NCBI RefSeq assembly: GCF_030272615.1
Contig: NC_081413.1
Coordinates: forward strand, 23,874,501 to 23,938,500
DNA: 64,000 bases
Source: Cryptomeria japonica
Taxonomy: Eukaryota; Streptophyta; Pinopsida; Cupressales; Cupressaceae
Direction: 5' to 3'
Each line of letters opens with the position of its first letter. The stretch's first letter is position 1. Below, one piece after another: positions 32,873 to 43,930 of this stretch. A model generated the notes under the pieces. That model searched no databases and was not told the DNA's origin. It worked only from the letters and a program-made list of their open reading frames with translations. The position numbers and the translations under genes are program-made.

Positions 32873-34982
32873 TGATGGATTCTTGAAGCAAGCCACTTAA
32901 GGATCTAACTGAGCTTATTGGTGCAAGGAAGGCCCCCACATACGTCGAATTCACTCAACACTCTAGTCGCCCAACTAGCTTATTTATATAGCGGCTCAAA
33001 AAACCTGCTCAAGACCGTACCGGGAGAGTCAATATCCCCGACGTGTCCCAATTCAAGATACCCTTGTGGGGTGATAAAATCCCTAATCAAGAATACCCCT
33101 CAACTACAAAAATGAAAAATAGGGTGTTGTTGATCACTCGTTATCTTACACCTAAGATCTACGAAGGCGAGGGAAGACGGTACTAGAGTGCAACGGTGGG
33201 TCCACCCGACACTAAATGTGCAAGAATACCAAACACAAAAGACAATGGTTCATTTTAATCTCAGATATTCATAATTTTCTAACTAGAAATGCAATAAGAA
33301 AACTACTTTAGTGGGAAAAAGTATGTCTTGGACGAACGTGCTGCAACAAAAATGGTTAGTAGTTTTAATTTTTGGTCTTGCACAAATGGTACAGATATGC
33401 AAAACTCAAAATTTGATCAGTAAACAAAATCCCCTAAGGGATGCAGCGCAGACGCTGTTCTACAGGTGGACGCGCTACAATTCTTGTGCATGCACTGAAG
33501 TAAGTCTGTTGCCTACAAAAACTAGGAAGTGGGAGACGGACATAATTTAAAATCCAAAAATGCAGATCATAGTTATACCTAACCGGACGTGCTGATGCGC
33601 ATGCGTATGCGTTAAAATACAAACAAGAAAATACAGAAACAGTTAGCGGGAAAACCAAAATTTCAAATTTCAAATGTGTGAGGGAGCAGGCTAATAGGGT
33701 TTAGCGGACATACTGGAACCAGGGTGCAGGTGTTAATTTGCCTGCGCACGCACTAATGCACAATTAACCCGAAAAGTCAAAATTTGAACTAAACAGAATT
33801 TAAAACTATTTTTTTTAAAACTAATTTTTGATTTTTTTTTTGCTTTTTTAACTAATTAGGAATAGAAAATAAATGGATTGATGTGGATAACTCTCCAATG
33901 TGCACAACAAATGGATTAATGATTGGATGGATGAATGTATGATGGATGCTCAAGTGGGATGCAAGTGGCTAAATATGGATTTGACTATAGTGTAGGCTCT
34001 TGGATGGATTCTTGAACTCAAAAGTGGTAGCATAAACTTACTAGAATTGGAGATGTCAAATGAGGGGATGGAGACCCCAATTTATAGAATTGGATGGAGG
34101 AAAATGGATGGTCAAGATTGAAAAGAAATGGAGGGCTAGGATTGAGAGGAGGAGATCACATGGATCAAGGGACAATGACATGACAAGGGGGGTGGAAACC
34201 AAGAGATTTGCCATAAAGGCATTTCTTGTCTCCACCTTCCTCAAGGTGCATGGGGAAGAGTTTCCAATGCACCTAGGAAGGATAAAAGGACTTAAAAATT
34301 CCTTGGGGGATGCACATGAAATTAAAAAATCTCAAGATATTGTGTGCATGGGGATTGGAAAAGGAAAAAGGAATCTTAAAATTCCTTGGGAAGGTGAGAA
34401 ACATGGGAGAATGTGAGATTTTGGAAATCTCACATTCACCCAAAAAGGGAGTATTTAAGGTGGAAGGTGAGGAGGGGGAGAAAAGGATTTAGCCATAAAT
34501 GGCTATGGTTGACTTTTGTGCCTAATCATAGGGATTAGCGACTAACAAGGGATTAAAAGGACTATATAGAAGAATTAGGTGGGGATTAGGAGCAAGTGGG
34601 ATTTGTAGGAGGATTTGACTAGGAGTGAGAATGAGTGGGAGTAATTAAAAATTGAAGAATAATGCTAAGTAGGATTATGAGGGTTTCTAGAAGAATTAAC
34701 TAGACTAATGATGGATTAAGAAAAGGTGATTTGTAGGAATCACGTGGATTAATTAATTAATTGAAATTAATTAATTAAAGGGGGATTAAGAAGATTAATT
34801 TTTGAGTACTTTAGAAGAAGGGAAAATTGATTTATTTAATAAATCAATTATATGGACTCTGGTGACAATGTTGATTAGATTAAATTCAATTAATATCGAG
34901 AAGAATAAAGGCTAACACAATTAAAAAAAGTAATTATGTAGGAGGGTTAAATTAATTAAAATAATTAATTTAAGTGTCTACA
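32873..34982 (-). repeat. Gy2 5' LTR
   Basis: About 2.1 kb. The outer end (34872-34982) is duplicated at 1863-1970, which proves that boundary. The inner end is inferred from the neighbouring primer site and the TG...CA rule. It is AT-rich with GGATGGATGG-type stretches near 33890-34110. Open frames inside are not conserved proteins. Confidence 0.7.
34081..34087 (-). promoter_or_regulatory. Putative TATA box in Gy2 5' LTR
   Basis: The minus strand reads CTATAAATTGGGG, a plausible core promoter about 0.9 kb into the LTR. This is motif evidence only. Confidence 0.35.
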
Positions 34983-34996
34983 TCATTGATAAGATC

Positions 34997-35245
34997 ATGG
35001 AGGTAGATTTCATGTACCATAGATTTACTTTGGAGGCTGCAATATTGCCAGCCCATAAAATAAAGGAAGCAATAAATAGGTTGCAGAGTTTGAGGGGTTT
35101 CACTTGGCCATTGGAAGAGATAGAAGCCCTGCATAGAAAGTACTGCTCCTTGGAGGAAGAGCAGCCTGAGGGAGAAGAAAAGTCTTTTTCCTTCTATTTT
35201 CTTACTTTGAATTTTGTGCAAGTTGCTAATTTTGAGGAGGATTGA
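34997..35245 (+). CDS. Unrecognised 82-codon ORF in the gap between Gy2 and Co4
   Basis: The frame is open from the Gy2 boundary (IDKI before the ATG) and encodes MEVDFMYHRFTLEAA... to a stop at 35243-35245. Its composition is that of a real protein: a helical, Lys/Glu-rich region (AHKIKEAINRLQSL, EEIEALHRKYCSLEEE), then a hydrophobic C-terminus. It lies in the only stretch here (34983-35352) that is not clearly transposon sequence. It could be a captured or pre-existing exon, with its 5' part removed by Gy2. I do not recognise a family and assign no function. Confidence 0.3.
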   Translation: MEVDFMYHRFTLEAAILPAHKIKEAINRLQSLRGFTWPLEEIEALHRKYCSLEEEQPEGEEKSFSFYFLTLNFVQVANFEED

Positions 35246-35352
35246 CAAAAGTGTTCAATCATGAAAGGCCATTCTCTAGGTTACCTGCTTCCAGATGTCA
35301 AGGTGTACTTCAAATCCTGATAGAAGCATGTGTTAAAATACCAGTGAAGGGC

Positions 35353-36422
35353 TGTTAGGTCCCAGAGACAACTGAGAGGGGGGGGGGGGGGGGTAAATCA
35401 GTTGTCTAATAAATTCAAACCAGAAACTAATTAACCAACTTAATGCTTAATACCGGTAAACCAGTTAAGTATGCCAGTAGACAGTGTTAACAGTAAATTG
35501 CTATACTGGTAAGGATTAATGCATGAAACATAAACATAAAGTCATCCATAACACATAACACCAATATTTGTATGTGGAAACCCTGTAAGGGGAAAAACCA
35601 TGGTGGGAAACCTTACCCACAATCAGATGATACTACTGCAGATAGTAAGTGTACATAAATGGGGTTTGCACATGCAGAAAGGCCAACAGCCTAGAGCTCA
35701 CTGCTCAATCACAAAATGGGAGTCACACTGACTACAGTTGAATGGTTAAATCCAATAAGAATGTACTGCACAAAATAACATCTTCATATGCTGGATTTAG
35801 TACCGGTGTAATGCTGATATGCTTCTACAAAAACCTAACTTCACCTTCAAATGATGTCTTCATGTATACCTCTGCTTGATCTCGCATATACCTTCACTTA
35901 ATTCTTTTTTTCGCATTCCACACTTGATCTTACAAATAAGATCTTACATATATATCATACCCTAAGACCAATTTTAGTAGGTCGGCTCTACAAGATATTA
36001 CAATAAAATCATTTTACATATAATACCATATCCAATGCAATAATCGATTAAACATGTCGGCTTAATGTATTTACAACAATAATTAATCATTTCCATAGCG
36101 TGCCATGCTGATCTGGAAAAGATAAACCTGCCGGTGTAACCCTAGATAACCTGGACCTATTTGCCGGTAAAGGCAAATATGCAAATATGAATATACCAAT
36201 GATTAATTCTTCAAAACAAAGTGTCCACATGATGTCTTCGACATTACCAAGTGTCTTCCATATCATTCCAAATACCGGTGAACATTATATCCTGTCGGTG
36301 AACCATATACCAGTAACTGTTGCACATTTTACTTGCTTGCCGGTGAATGTTGCTGGATCTCCAAAGTGCTAGTTTTCAGTAGGTGTTGACATCAATGAAA
36401 AAACCATACCAAAATACCAACA
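35353..36422 (-). repeat. Co4 3' LTR
   Basis: 1,070 bases, tgttaggtcc to taccaaca. It contains a run of 16 G at 35378-35393 (11 G in the other LTR copy), the gggaaaaaccatggtggg block near 35592 and many CCGGT motifs. Confidence 0.87.
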
Positions 36423-36680
36423 ATCTCCCCCTTTGGCATTGATGACAACACAAGATGGAAAAACCATCAAAGTGCCAAAACAGAAATGCCAAATACCAAA
36501 AACCAATCAATCTCCATTTCTCCCCCTAGGAGCAACATGTGTTTTATCCAAAGATTTATTTTCAATATCAATCTCTCCCTCAAAAGATAATGTGTTTTTC
36601 TATAGATATCTCTCCCCCTTTTACAACAAATGCCAAAGCTACAAAATACCAACTACTCCCCCTGAGAAGTAGCTTCCTCA
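36423..36680 (-). other. Co4 repeated polypurine-tract motifs
   Basis: On the minus strand AAAGGGGGAGATTG abuts the LTR. Further copies lie at about 36520-36530 (tctccccctagg), 36610-36620 (tctcccccttt) and 36655-36665 (ctccccctgag). Confidence 0.65.
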
Positions 36681-36743
36681 TCAAAGACCGGAATAAAAGA
36701 TTTATGTTTTTAATTCTGTCAGTTGATGACAATCATCAACTAT

Positions 36744-39700
36744 CTAAGTCTCTACCGGTGGTGGTATGAATCCAAGCTAATCTCTGAGATATTCAAAAGT
36801 CTCCTTAGGCAAAGTTTTTGTGAAAATATCTACAAGTTGTTCTTTAGTATTCACATAAACTAGTTTTATCTTCTTTTCTTCAACTTTATCCCTTAGAAAA
36901 TTCAGTTTGATAGAAACATGTTTTGTTTTAGAATGTAATACCGGATTCTTAGATATATCAATTGCTGCAGTGTTATCACAATATATAGTAATAGGTTCCT
37001 TGCATTTTACCTTAATGTCTTTCAACATTTGCTTAAGCCATAATACATGTGTATAGTTAGTTGCTGCTGCAACATATTCTGATTCTGCTGTTGATAGAGA
37101 TGTACAACTCTATTTCTTACTCAACCAAGAAACTAATCTCTTTCCAAGAAAGAATTCTCCTCCAGTGGTGCTTTTTCTATCATCCACATCTCCTACCCAA
37201 TTTGTATCTGTGTATGCACATAGGTCAAAATTTTCATCTTTAGGATACCATAATCCAAGATTTGTTGTGCCTTGTAAGTACCGGAAAATCCTTTTTACTG
37301 CTGATTCATGATTTTCCCTAGGATTACTCTGAAATATAGAAACAATACATACTGCATTCCTAATATCAGGCCTGGTTTGTGTCAAATATAGTAAACCTCC
37401 TACCATAGATTTGTATCTAGTTGGATTAATAGGTGTAGATTCATCCCTTTGAGATAATTTGTCATTTGTAGTCATAGGTGTGCTTACCGGTTTAGAGTTC
37501 TCCATCCCAAATTTCTTTAGTAATTCTATCAAGTACTTGGATTGACTCAAAAATATACCTTTATTAGTTTGAGAAATCTGCAAACCTAAAAAGAATTTTA
37601 TCACTCCAATCATAGACATTTCAAATTCTTGCTGCATTTTAATAGAAAATTCCTTACATAATCCATCTTCTCCTCCAAAGATTATATAATCAACAAATAC
37701 TTCAATAATCAAGATGTCATCATTAGTTATTTTGTAATATAAATTGCTATCTGCATTTCCTTTAGTAAAACCAATCTTCAAAAGATATTTATCCAACCTT
37801 GCATACCAAGCTCTTGGGGCATGTTTCAATCCATACAGAGCTTTTCTTAACCTGCAAACCATATCATTGTCATCTGTCAAAGAAAATCCATTAGGTTGTT
37901 CAATATATACTTCTTCTTCAAGATCTCCATTCAAAAATGCACATTTAATATCCATTTGATAAACTTTGTAGTCCTTGTGAGCTGCAAAAGCCAAGAATAA
38001 TCTAACTACCTCAATTCTGGCTACCGGTGCAAAGGTTTCATTGTAATCAACTCCTTCTTTCTGAGAATATCCCTTACACACTAGTCTTTCTTTATTTTTG
38101 ACAACCTTACCATCTTCATTAAGTTTGTTTCTAAATACCCATTTGGTTCCAATTACATTTTTATCTTTAGGCTGGGGAACTAATGTCCAAGTATTATTTT
38201 TCTCAATTTGTCCTAATTCTTCTTCCATTGCTTTAATCCAAAATTTATCTTCACATGCCTCATTGATAGATGATGGTTCAATTTGAGAAATAAGACATAC
38301 CTCTTCATTTGCCAATCTTCCTCTTGTCATAACTCCTTTAAATTTGTTTCCAATAATCTGATCTTCAGAATGATTCAATCTTACATACCGGGGTGTCTTA
38401 GTTTGTTGTTGTTCTTCAATTGCTGTGGAATCCTCTGATGATACCGAAGTAACTGGATCTTCATTCTGTACCGGTGGATTCGGTATAGGTTCATTTGTCA
38501 CAATTTCTGTTGTCGGTTCAGAGTCTATGTACCTTGAAGTTCCTCTGAATTGTTCATCAATCTTTACATTTGTACTCTCAACAATTTTCTGCAATCTCTT
38601 AGATGAATAACCAAGAAATATTCCTTCATCACTTCTAGGATCAAATTTTCCAATATACTCATCTCTTCTAATATAACATTTACTTCCAAAAATTCTGAAA
38701 TACTTAAGAGTAGGAGTATTACCAAACCATAATTCATGAGGGGTCTTACCAGTTTCACCTTTGATGTGAACTTTGTTGAATGTATAGACAGCAGTGCTAA
38801 CTGCCTCTCTATAATACACATGTGGTAGATTTGCTTCTGATAACATACTTCTTGCTGCATCCAAGATAGTTCTATTTTTCCTTTCAACAACTCCATTCTG
38901 TTGTGGTGTCCGAGGTGCTGATAACTATATTTTGATTCCATTCACTTCACAGAATGTATTAAAGTCCTTAGATGTGAATTCTCCTCCTTGATCTGATCTT
39001 AAACATTTGATTTTCTTATCGGTTTCATTTTCAACCATTGCTTTGAATAGTTTGAACTTTCCAAGTGCTTCTGATTTTTCTCTGAGAAAAGTAACCCAAC
39101 ACATTCTAGAATAATCATTAATAATTAGCATGAAATATCTATCACCTTGTAAGCTTCTAGTTCTAACTAGACCACATAAATCAGTGTGAATTAAATCAAG
39201 AGCATTATTGGATTTTTCTGGAATACTTTTGAAACTAGCTCTAACTTGTTTTCCAAATTGACATTCCTTACAAATTGAATTCTGAGGTTTCACAATTTTA
39301 GGTAGATCTCTAACTGCTTTAGAAGTACTAATTTTTACCATGCAATCAAAGTTTACATGACATAGTCTCTTATGCCATAACCAACTTTCATCTATATGTG
39401 CAATTAAGCATGCCTTTTCACTGTTATTCAAATGAAAGATATTGCCTCTAGTCCGATTACCAGTTGCAATTTCCAAACCAGTTCTATTCATGATTTTACA
39501 TTTTCCATTTTTAAATTGTAACTGAAATCCCTTCTCAACTAATTGACCAACACTTAAAAGATTATGCTTTAATCCTTCAACATAGTAGACATTGTCAGTG
39601 TTATGCTTACCATCAAGAGATATTGAACCCTTACCTTTGATTGAATAGGCTTTGTCATCTCCAAATCTTACTAAACCTCCATTGTATTCTTGAAAGCTCA

Positions 39701-40871
39701 AAAATTTACCTTTGTCTCCAATCATATGATGTGAGCATCCTGAATCAATGATCCATTCATCCTTTGCTTCAAGTTTAGCTGCTAGGGCTTGTTCTACCGG
39801 TTGAGCAGTAGGTGCCAGTTGATCTTCTGTTATAGCAACAAAAACCCATCCATTGTCTGTTGGATCCTCATCAGAATCATCAGTCACACCTTCATCAACA
39901 ATGTAACAAGATTTGTCTTTGTTCTTCTTAAATCTGTATCTCTGATATTCAGGATTAGGCTTGTATGTTCTTCTAGCTTCTTCTCTTATTCTAGCATGTC
40001 TATCAGGGCATCTTGAGGCCATATGACCAATCTTATTGTAGTTAAAACATTTAAAGGGTTCTTTACCTTCATACTTACCTCCAATTGGACCTTTTGGCAT
40101 TTTTCTTGCAAATAATACTTCAAGCTCTTCAAGCTCTTCATTCTCCTTTCTGGATTCTTCAAGTTCTCTTGCATAAAAGGCTCTCCAGGCTGATTTGTCA
40201 AATGATGGAGTAGATGATGTTGATGCTTTAAAGGCCAAATCTGTCTTTATAGTAGCAACAGGACCAAATTCCTCAGTTTAAAAGGCTGAAAGTTTTCCAA
40301 TCAATGTATCCCTAGTTACTGATGTATTAGGCATTATTCTCAACTCATTTATAGCAGTAACCTTCATTTTATATGCCGGTGGCAAACCTCTTAATATTTT
40401 TGAAACAATTTCATCCTCACTCAAAGTTCCTCCACAACATTTAATACCCAAAACAATTTCATTTACTCTTTCCATAAAAGCAGAAATCCTTTCATCTTCT
40501 TCCATTTTCAGATGTTCATACTTGACTTGAAAGCTTTCAAGTTTTGCAATCTTGACTATGGAATCTCCTTCATTCAGTGTTTCCAAATGATCCCAAATAG
40601 CTTTAGTAGTAGACCTATTTGATAATCCCATGATTTGTTGATCTGATAATGTGCTCAAAAGTGCTTCTCTTGCTTTGCAATCATTCTCTTCATCTTTAGC
40701 TAAGGTAGTTGGAGCAGTCTGACCAGCTACAACAGCAGTATAACCATTCTTTGTAACTTCCTAGATGTCTTTATCAATGCAATTCAGATGTGTCTCCATT
40801 CTGATCTTCCATATCCCATAGTTGGTTCCATCAAGCTTAGGACTGTCCTTCTTGAAATAATTAGTAGACAT
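36744..40871 (-). pseudogene. Co4 gag-pol polyprotein, single frame with five internal stops
   Basis: From MSTNYFKKDSPKLDG at 40871 to TAG at 36744 the frame stays open in phase for 1,375 codons. Gag is at about 5-210, the zinc knuckle CFNYNKIGHMASRC at about 274-287 (second Cys is Tyr), protease WIIDSGCSHHM near 372 and the GAG-pre-integrase WLWHKRLCHVNF near 493. Integrase has IHTDLCGL, RSDQGGEF and [10 protein letters not shown] (about 562, 629, 661; all three acidic residues kept). RT has [12 protein letters not shown] and an altered active site FVDYIIFG near 1063 (second Asp is Tyr, 37686-37688). RNase H ends in KEQLVDIFTKTL. Internal stops are at 40761 (family Trp), 40278, 38925, 37110 and 36777; the last three are TAG at family Gln positions. 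No frameshift was seen. Confidence 0.9.
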
Positions 40872-40913
40872 TGGATCTCCTCAAGTTGTTAAACTTCTGC
40901 AAAAGAGGACTAA

Positions 40914-40925
40914 GCTCTGATACCA
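40914..40925 (-). other. Co4 primer-binding site
   Basis: TGGTATCAGAGC on the minus strand, two bases from the LTR end; initiator Met-tRNA type. Confidence 0.87.
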
Positions 40926-40927
40926 AT

Positions 40928-41194
40928 TGTTTGGTCCTGGAGACAATTGAGGTCCTGGAGACAATTGAGAGGGGGGGGGGGTGTGAATCAGTTGTCTAAT
41001 AAATTCAAACCAAAAACTAATTAACCAACTTAATGCTTAATATCGATAAACCAGTTAAGTATGTCGGTAGACAGTGTTAACAGTAAATTGCTATACCAGT
41101 AAGGATTAATGCATGAAACATAAACACAAAGTCATCCATAACACATAACACCAATATTTGTACGTGGAAACCCTGTAAGGGGAAAAACCACGGT
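40928..41194 (-). repeat. Co4 5' LTR remnant
   Basis: It matches the first 240 bases of the 3' LTR. It has an extra local duplication near 40933-40968 (ggtcctggagacaattga twice). It stops abruptly and is followed by unrelated sequence. Confidence 0.85.
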
Positions 41195-42167
41195 AACAAG
41201 GACAAAAGGGCCTTAGGGTGGATTATAATGCATTGTACTTTTGACATGTGTCTTCTTGTCTTGAGGTTTATTTTGCTCCTTTATGTTATAAAAGGAAATT
41301 CAAGGCCAAGAAGAAGGATTCTGAAATTTTGTTTAGTATGTACTAGGATAGCTTTGAAACAATATTATGATAGTTAGTCTTTTACAGGTTTATTGAGCAC
41401 ACCAATCTATCATGAATGTATCAATTTTATTCTAAAAATCAATGAAGAGGACATTCATTTTTCTTGCTCATATCTTTTATATTGTGTTGTGTGAGTTGTT
41501 ATATTAGTGACATGTTCAACTTGTATTCTCTAATGGAGAATGTGTATGTCTTGATAGGTTTCATTTCAAGTAAAATGAATTAAATTCTATCTTGAATGCT
41601 ACAACATTTGTGTGAGAGGTATTGTGAGGAAGTTGTGAATACATTCTTAGTCTGAGCATTTTAAGCAAGTCTTGAATGTTTAGTATTGTATTTTAATGCT
41701 GATACTATGACATTGTCTGTCTTTAGGCCTTTTATTTTACTCTGTATTTCCCTTGAATAGGCACTGGTCATACTTTTTTAAGTTTTGGATTATTTCAACA
41801 TTCTTATTTCACCTTCTATATTTAATTTTTCAATTTTTCTGCATTAGGAGTAGAATAGGCTAGGGCCATATTTAAATGCAAGCAAAGTGATACAAGCTAA
41901 GGTTCAAGCTCGAATTTGTAGTATATCATACTTTTCCTTGGTATATTTTCATTGAAAGCATTTGCTATACACTGTAATGTATGTTCATTTAAAGTTAAAA
42001 TGTTGTAAAACATTGCAATAGGGTCACCCACCTAGGTCCTATACAGCCTAAAGAGCAGAAGATTATAGCCTTTGTGTTGAATCTTGTTTGTTGGCCAAAA
42101 CCATTCCTAGATCTGTTTATGAGTCAGTGGCCATTTCTCTAGGATTTAGGATCTGTTGATTTGGGAA
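41195..42167. other. No gene seen
   Basis: About 1 kb of AT-rich sequence. No conserved protein, LTR or repeat was recognised. It is the right flank of the truncated Co4. Confidence 0.5.
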
Positions 42168-43491
42168 CGAACAGGGTTCATCAAAATGTGAAGGGTGGTG
42201 AAAATAGGCAATCCACAAGTTAGGCTATGAATCCACTTATTTACACACCTCGTATTAAAAGGGAGAGTGAACCCAAGAGAACAAACCTCAATTATATTAG
42301 GAAGAGGGTTGTAAACTGATTGGATTCTACTCACCCTTTTGATTAGTTGAGAATGCAATTGAAATGATGTAATTTGGAAGCTAGTTCTAGGATAAATAGT
42401 GGGGATTTTACATCAAATAACATAAAAAACAAGCTACAAGTACAATACATGTAGACACGGAGCTAAAAATGAGTATAAGGGATAGAGAGATACATGTGGC
42501 AATGAATTCGGCTCAAAAGTGCAAGACTGAGAGGCAAATATCAACTTGATCCTCCAGTTAGATGCGGATAAACAAGAAACTTTTAGAATCAAAGTGTTTA
42601 TCAGAACCTATTCCCAAAAGATCATCAAAAATTTGTGGGACCAAGAGAAAATTATTGACTTGGTCCTCCATTTTTTTCTCTTGCAAAATGTCATTTTTGG
42701 TCATTGTCGAATTCTCTCCTGGAATCTTCATCCGTGGCTCCTAAATTTGTCGCCTGCACACAAAAAGAAGGGAAATGGTTTTGTTGATAAGCGTGTTCCT
42801 CAATTAAACCCTAGGTTTGGAATTATCCCTTGAATTGAAGTTGAAATTGAACATGAACTTGAACTTGAAATGGAATTGTCCAAATTGGAAAAGATTGCCT
42901 TTTGAGGGCAAGGCTAAATCTCAATTGAAATGCTTGAATGGGAACTTGATACCTTGATGAACCTTTCTTTGAAGTCTTCATGCATAGGTTGATAATGTTA
43001 CATGGAATTTATACATAATGTCTTGGTCATGGATGTCATTATGAATGCTTGAAATCTGAACTTGACCTCCCCTTCATTGCCTTGATGATGCTTGATTGCT
43101 TTCTCGCTTGAATTTGCTAAAGTGCAATTATACTCCAACTTGAGATATCTTGAGTTTACAAAATGAGGGGGTTAAATTTTATTTTATACTTAACTACATC
43201 AAATTGAAATTCTAAGGTAGGCCAACATGAAGAATCTTTTCTCACCTTTGAAATGTGACTGTTGTGGGGTGCAAATTTGGGCCCCTTTTGGGAGGACTGT
43301 TGCACCTAGGGTATCTTGGTCCTGTCAATTAGGGCTCAAATTCAAATAGTGTCCCATATGGGTGCAATAGATGCATAATTTAGATGGGTGTGAGTAGAAT
43401 TAAAGTAGAATGAAGGCACACAAGGCCATAACATAGAAGTGAGGCCTAGGTGATGATGAAATTGTATATGGATATAATTTAAGATGCTACA
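42168..43491 (-). repeat. Gy4: old gypsy LTR with primer-site remnant, related to Gy1/Gy3
   Basis: In plus orientation it begins with a decayed primer-site complement (gaacagggttcatca, 42170-42184), then tgtgaagggtgg at 42187. It ends gatgctaca at 43491, matching gacgctaca of Gy1. In between, spaced blocks match the Gy1 LTR in the same order: cacacaaaaagaaggga and aaaccctaggtttggaatta (42756-42827), gataccttg (42950) and taggccaac...gggcccc (43214-43300). Much of the rest is unalignable by eye, so it is older than Gy1 and Gy3. It is an LTR plus a few bases of internal sequence. Confidence 0.6.
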
Positions 43492-43925
43492 ACTTTTTTG
43501 ATAGGATGGTTGATATTATGTCATGGTTCACTCTTGATTCCAATATAGAGTTTTGGCATGATATGGTTATTCAATATGTTCATATGGAGTATGTTATCTC
43601 CTAGGAGGAGATAGTTAGACCATGTTGTCATGTTTATGTTCCTAATTCTATGGTTGAATCTTTGACATTTATCTTGGTAGTTCTTTTTGTATTACGTACA
43701 TGATTATTTACTTGATTACTACATGATGGTGCTATATTTCATTCGGAGTTTGACACGAATTGATTGGTTATAGGTACTAATGGATACTTGGAGACATAGG
43801 CGATGTTGGTATTCTCTTGTGATTAGAGACATGTTTTGAGACAATTGATGGTCTTAGTAGGAAGATTGAAAAGAAATCACCTAGTATGGACTTGAGAGGA
43901 GATTGTTATTAGTGTGAGTCATGAT
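43492..43925. other. No gene seen
   Basis: T/G-rich sequence left of Co5 without a recognisable protein or repeat. It was once contiguous with 50669 onwards. Confidence 0.5.
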
Positions 43926-43930
43926 GGTTT

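Larger units (their letters stand above)
1858..34982 (-). mobile_element. Gy2: large Tat-like Ty3/gypsy element, host of the left nest
   Basis: On the minus strand the order is 5' LTR (34982-32873), primer site (32866-32851), leader, gag (31449-29286), protease (29167-28526), G-patch (28210-27824), [Co2 insertion], RT (about 10740-9883), RNase H regions (9880-9207), integrase (9100-7752), a long 3' region with an antisense plant-mobile-domain ORF (2846-5815), polypurine tract (1985-1971) and the first 113 bases of the 3' LTR (1970-1858). The rest of that LTR is beyond Gy1 and outside the window. Net length without insertions is about 15 kb. The protease motif, the G-patch, the second RNase H with a YFDGS motif and the antisense 3' ORF point to the Tat lineage. 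All reading frames are broken. The right flank begins with tcatt; the matching left target duplication is off the window. Confidence 0.85.
35353..41194 (-). mobile_element. Co4: Ty1/copia element with truncated 5' LTR
   Basis: The minus-strand order is 5' LTR remnant (41194-40928), primer site (40925-40914), one long gag-pol frame (40871-36744), repeated polypurine motifs (36680-36423) and complete 3' LTR (36422-35353). The 5' LTR breaks off after 267 bases at ...gggaaaaaccacggt. No target duplication is certain; agggc lies just left of 35353 and also occurs at about 41209, which may be chance. The family is distinct from Co2/Co5 and Co3 but has the same general architecture. Confidence 0.87.

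Noticed and set aside
37744-38610. Plus-strand open frames opposite to Co4 pol
   Set aside because: Shadows of the minus-strand gag-pol frame.
41207-41213. agggc as a Co4 target duplication
   Set aside because: The LTR is truncated before it and five bases are easily matched by chance.
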